Shown here in pieces: positions 4,634-5,144 of a stretch of DNA of 5,144 nucleotides. This stretch comes from Bacteriovoracaceae bacterium (GTDB lineage Bacteria > Bdellovibrionota > Bacteriovoracia > Bacteriovoracales > Bacteriovoracaceae): contig JAKLJM010000195.1 of the NCBI GenBank assembly GCA_023151145.1, positions 1 to 5,144 on the forward strand, in the 5' to 3' direction. The notes beneath the pieces were generated by a model. It saw only the letters and a list, made by a program, of their open reading frames with translations, was not told the DNA's origin and did not search any database. Position 1 is the stretch's first letter. Each line of letters opens with the position of its first letter. A program made the position numbers and the translations under genes.

Positions 4634-5144
4634 ATGCTAAGTAGAAAAAGAATCACCGAAAACATTAATTATATTTCCATGTTAGATTTATTAACAGGGG
4701 CACTCGCTGCCTTTGTTATTCTCTATGTTATTGTTAATCAAAAGACGGCAGTGGAAAAGAATGAACAAACAGAAAAACTTGAATCTAAAGTTACAGAACT
4801 AAAAAAAATTATCAACGAACAAAATCAAATCTTAGCCTCTTTGAATCAAGAAATTACAAATCTTGAAAAACTAAAATCTGACTCTCAATCTGAAACTTCC
4901 AAAAATGAACTTAGTGCAACACCTGGACAAAAATTTGTCCTTCGTAATATTCATTTTTACCCAGGAACAAATGAGATTATCTATGATTCATTTGAATACT
5001 TAAAAGAAGTTGCCGATTTTTTAAAGAAACAAAATGTATCATTTTTAATTGAAGGACATACCCATGCTCTAGCTTCTAAATGCGCGAAAGATAAAGCTGA
5101 CCATGAAAAAGTCTCGTTAGCTCGTTCAAAAGCAGTTTTTGAAA
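4634..5144 (+). CDS. MotB/OmpA-type stator partner, 3' end outside window
   Basis: From ATG 4634 the frame stays open to the window end (170 codons). Residues 1-13 are short and basic. One transmembrane helix (about 16-34, MLDLLTGALAAFVILYVIV) carries Asp18 at its cytoplasmic end, the position of the ion-binding Asp of MotB and ZorB. Residues about 40-80 are Glu/Lys/Gln-rich and heptad-like, a probable coiled coil. From about 100 on an OmpA C-terminal peptidoglycan-binding fold begins (NIHFYPGTNEI, then SFLIEGHTH at 136-144 and VSLARSKAV at 160-168). The helix-linker-OmpA plan defines a stator subunit that would anchor the channel to the cell wall. The usual HTD is HTH, and the loop to the conserved Arg164 is longer than normal. 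There is no strong ribosome site, so translation may couple to the channel gene 14 bases upstream. Downstream genes would decide between motor, transport and defence roles. Confidence 0.82.
   Translation, partial: MLSRKRITENINYISMLDLLTGALAAFVILYVIVNQKTAVEKNEQTEKLESKVTELKKIINEQNQILASLNQEITNLEKLKSDSQSETSKNELSATPGQKFVLRNIHFYPGTNEIIYDSFEYLKEVADFLKKQNVSFLIEGHTHALASKCAKDKADHEKVSLARSKAVFE

Noticed and set aside
3882..5144. Firm assignment of the channel/OmpA pair as Zorya
   Set aside because: The channel protein lacks the long ZorA tail and no ZorC/D/E gene is visible, so the general MotA/MotB-type call is kept.

Overview
The window is AT-rich bacterial DNA with tightly packed genes and A-tract-rich spacers. 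It looks like a Gram-negative bacterium: it has a secreted small protein, a UmuDC mutasome and an ion-channel/OmpA-type membrane pair. A low-GC member of the Bdellovibrionota (Bacteriovorax-like) would fit, because GTAA/TTAC half-sites in the SOS promoter resemble the LexA half-site reported for Bdellovibrio. The window alone does not settle the taxonomy.

Layout. (1) 1-532, leftward: the 5' part of a small CxxC thioredoxin-like protein, preceded by a 101-residue exported protein of unknown function. (2) 615-3179: a DNA-damage module made of two divergent units. A HMCES/YedK (SRAP) abasic-site shield protein runs leftward, and a complete umuD-umuC operon (DNA polymerase V) with an ATGA overlap runs rightward. 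They share a compact intergenic region in which the two -10 boxes nearly coincide and a GTAA-N7-GTAA direct repeat lies across the promoters. (3) 3205-3697, leftward: a frameshifted gene whose restored product looks like a BY-kinase/ParA-type ATPase that has lost its P-loop. (4) 3882-5144, rightward: a four-helix MotA/TolQ/ExbB-type channel protein followed by the 5' part of a MotB/OmpA-type partner, cut by the window end.

How they work together. UmuD, activated by RecA-stimulated self-cleavage at Cys-Gly, assembles with UmuC for translesion synthesis. HMCES/YedK crosslinks to abasic sites in single-stranded DNA and protects them. Pairing both under one operator would couple lesion bypass with lesion shielding. 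The channel/OmpA pair probably forms a proton- or sodium-driven motor. Its biological role (transport, motility or Zorya-like defence) depends on genes beyond the right edge.

The most notable points are the apparent AUC start codon of the HMCES gene, forced by its N-terminal catalytic cysteine and a well-placed Shine-Dalgarno; the direct-repeat operator; the frameshifted P-loop-less ATPase; and an OmpA domain in which the peptidoglycan-binding Asp is replaced by His.
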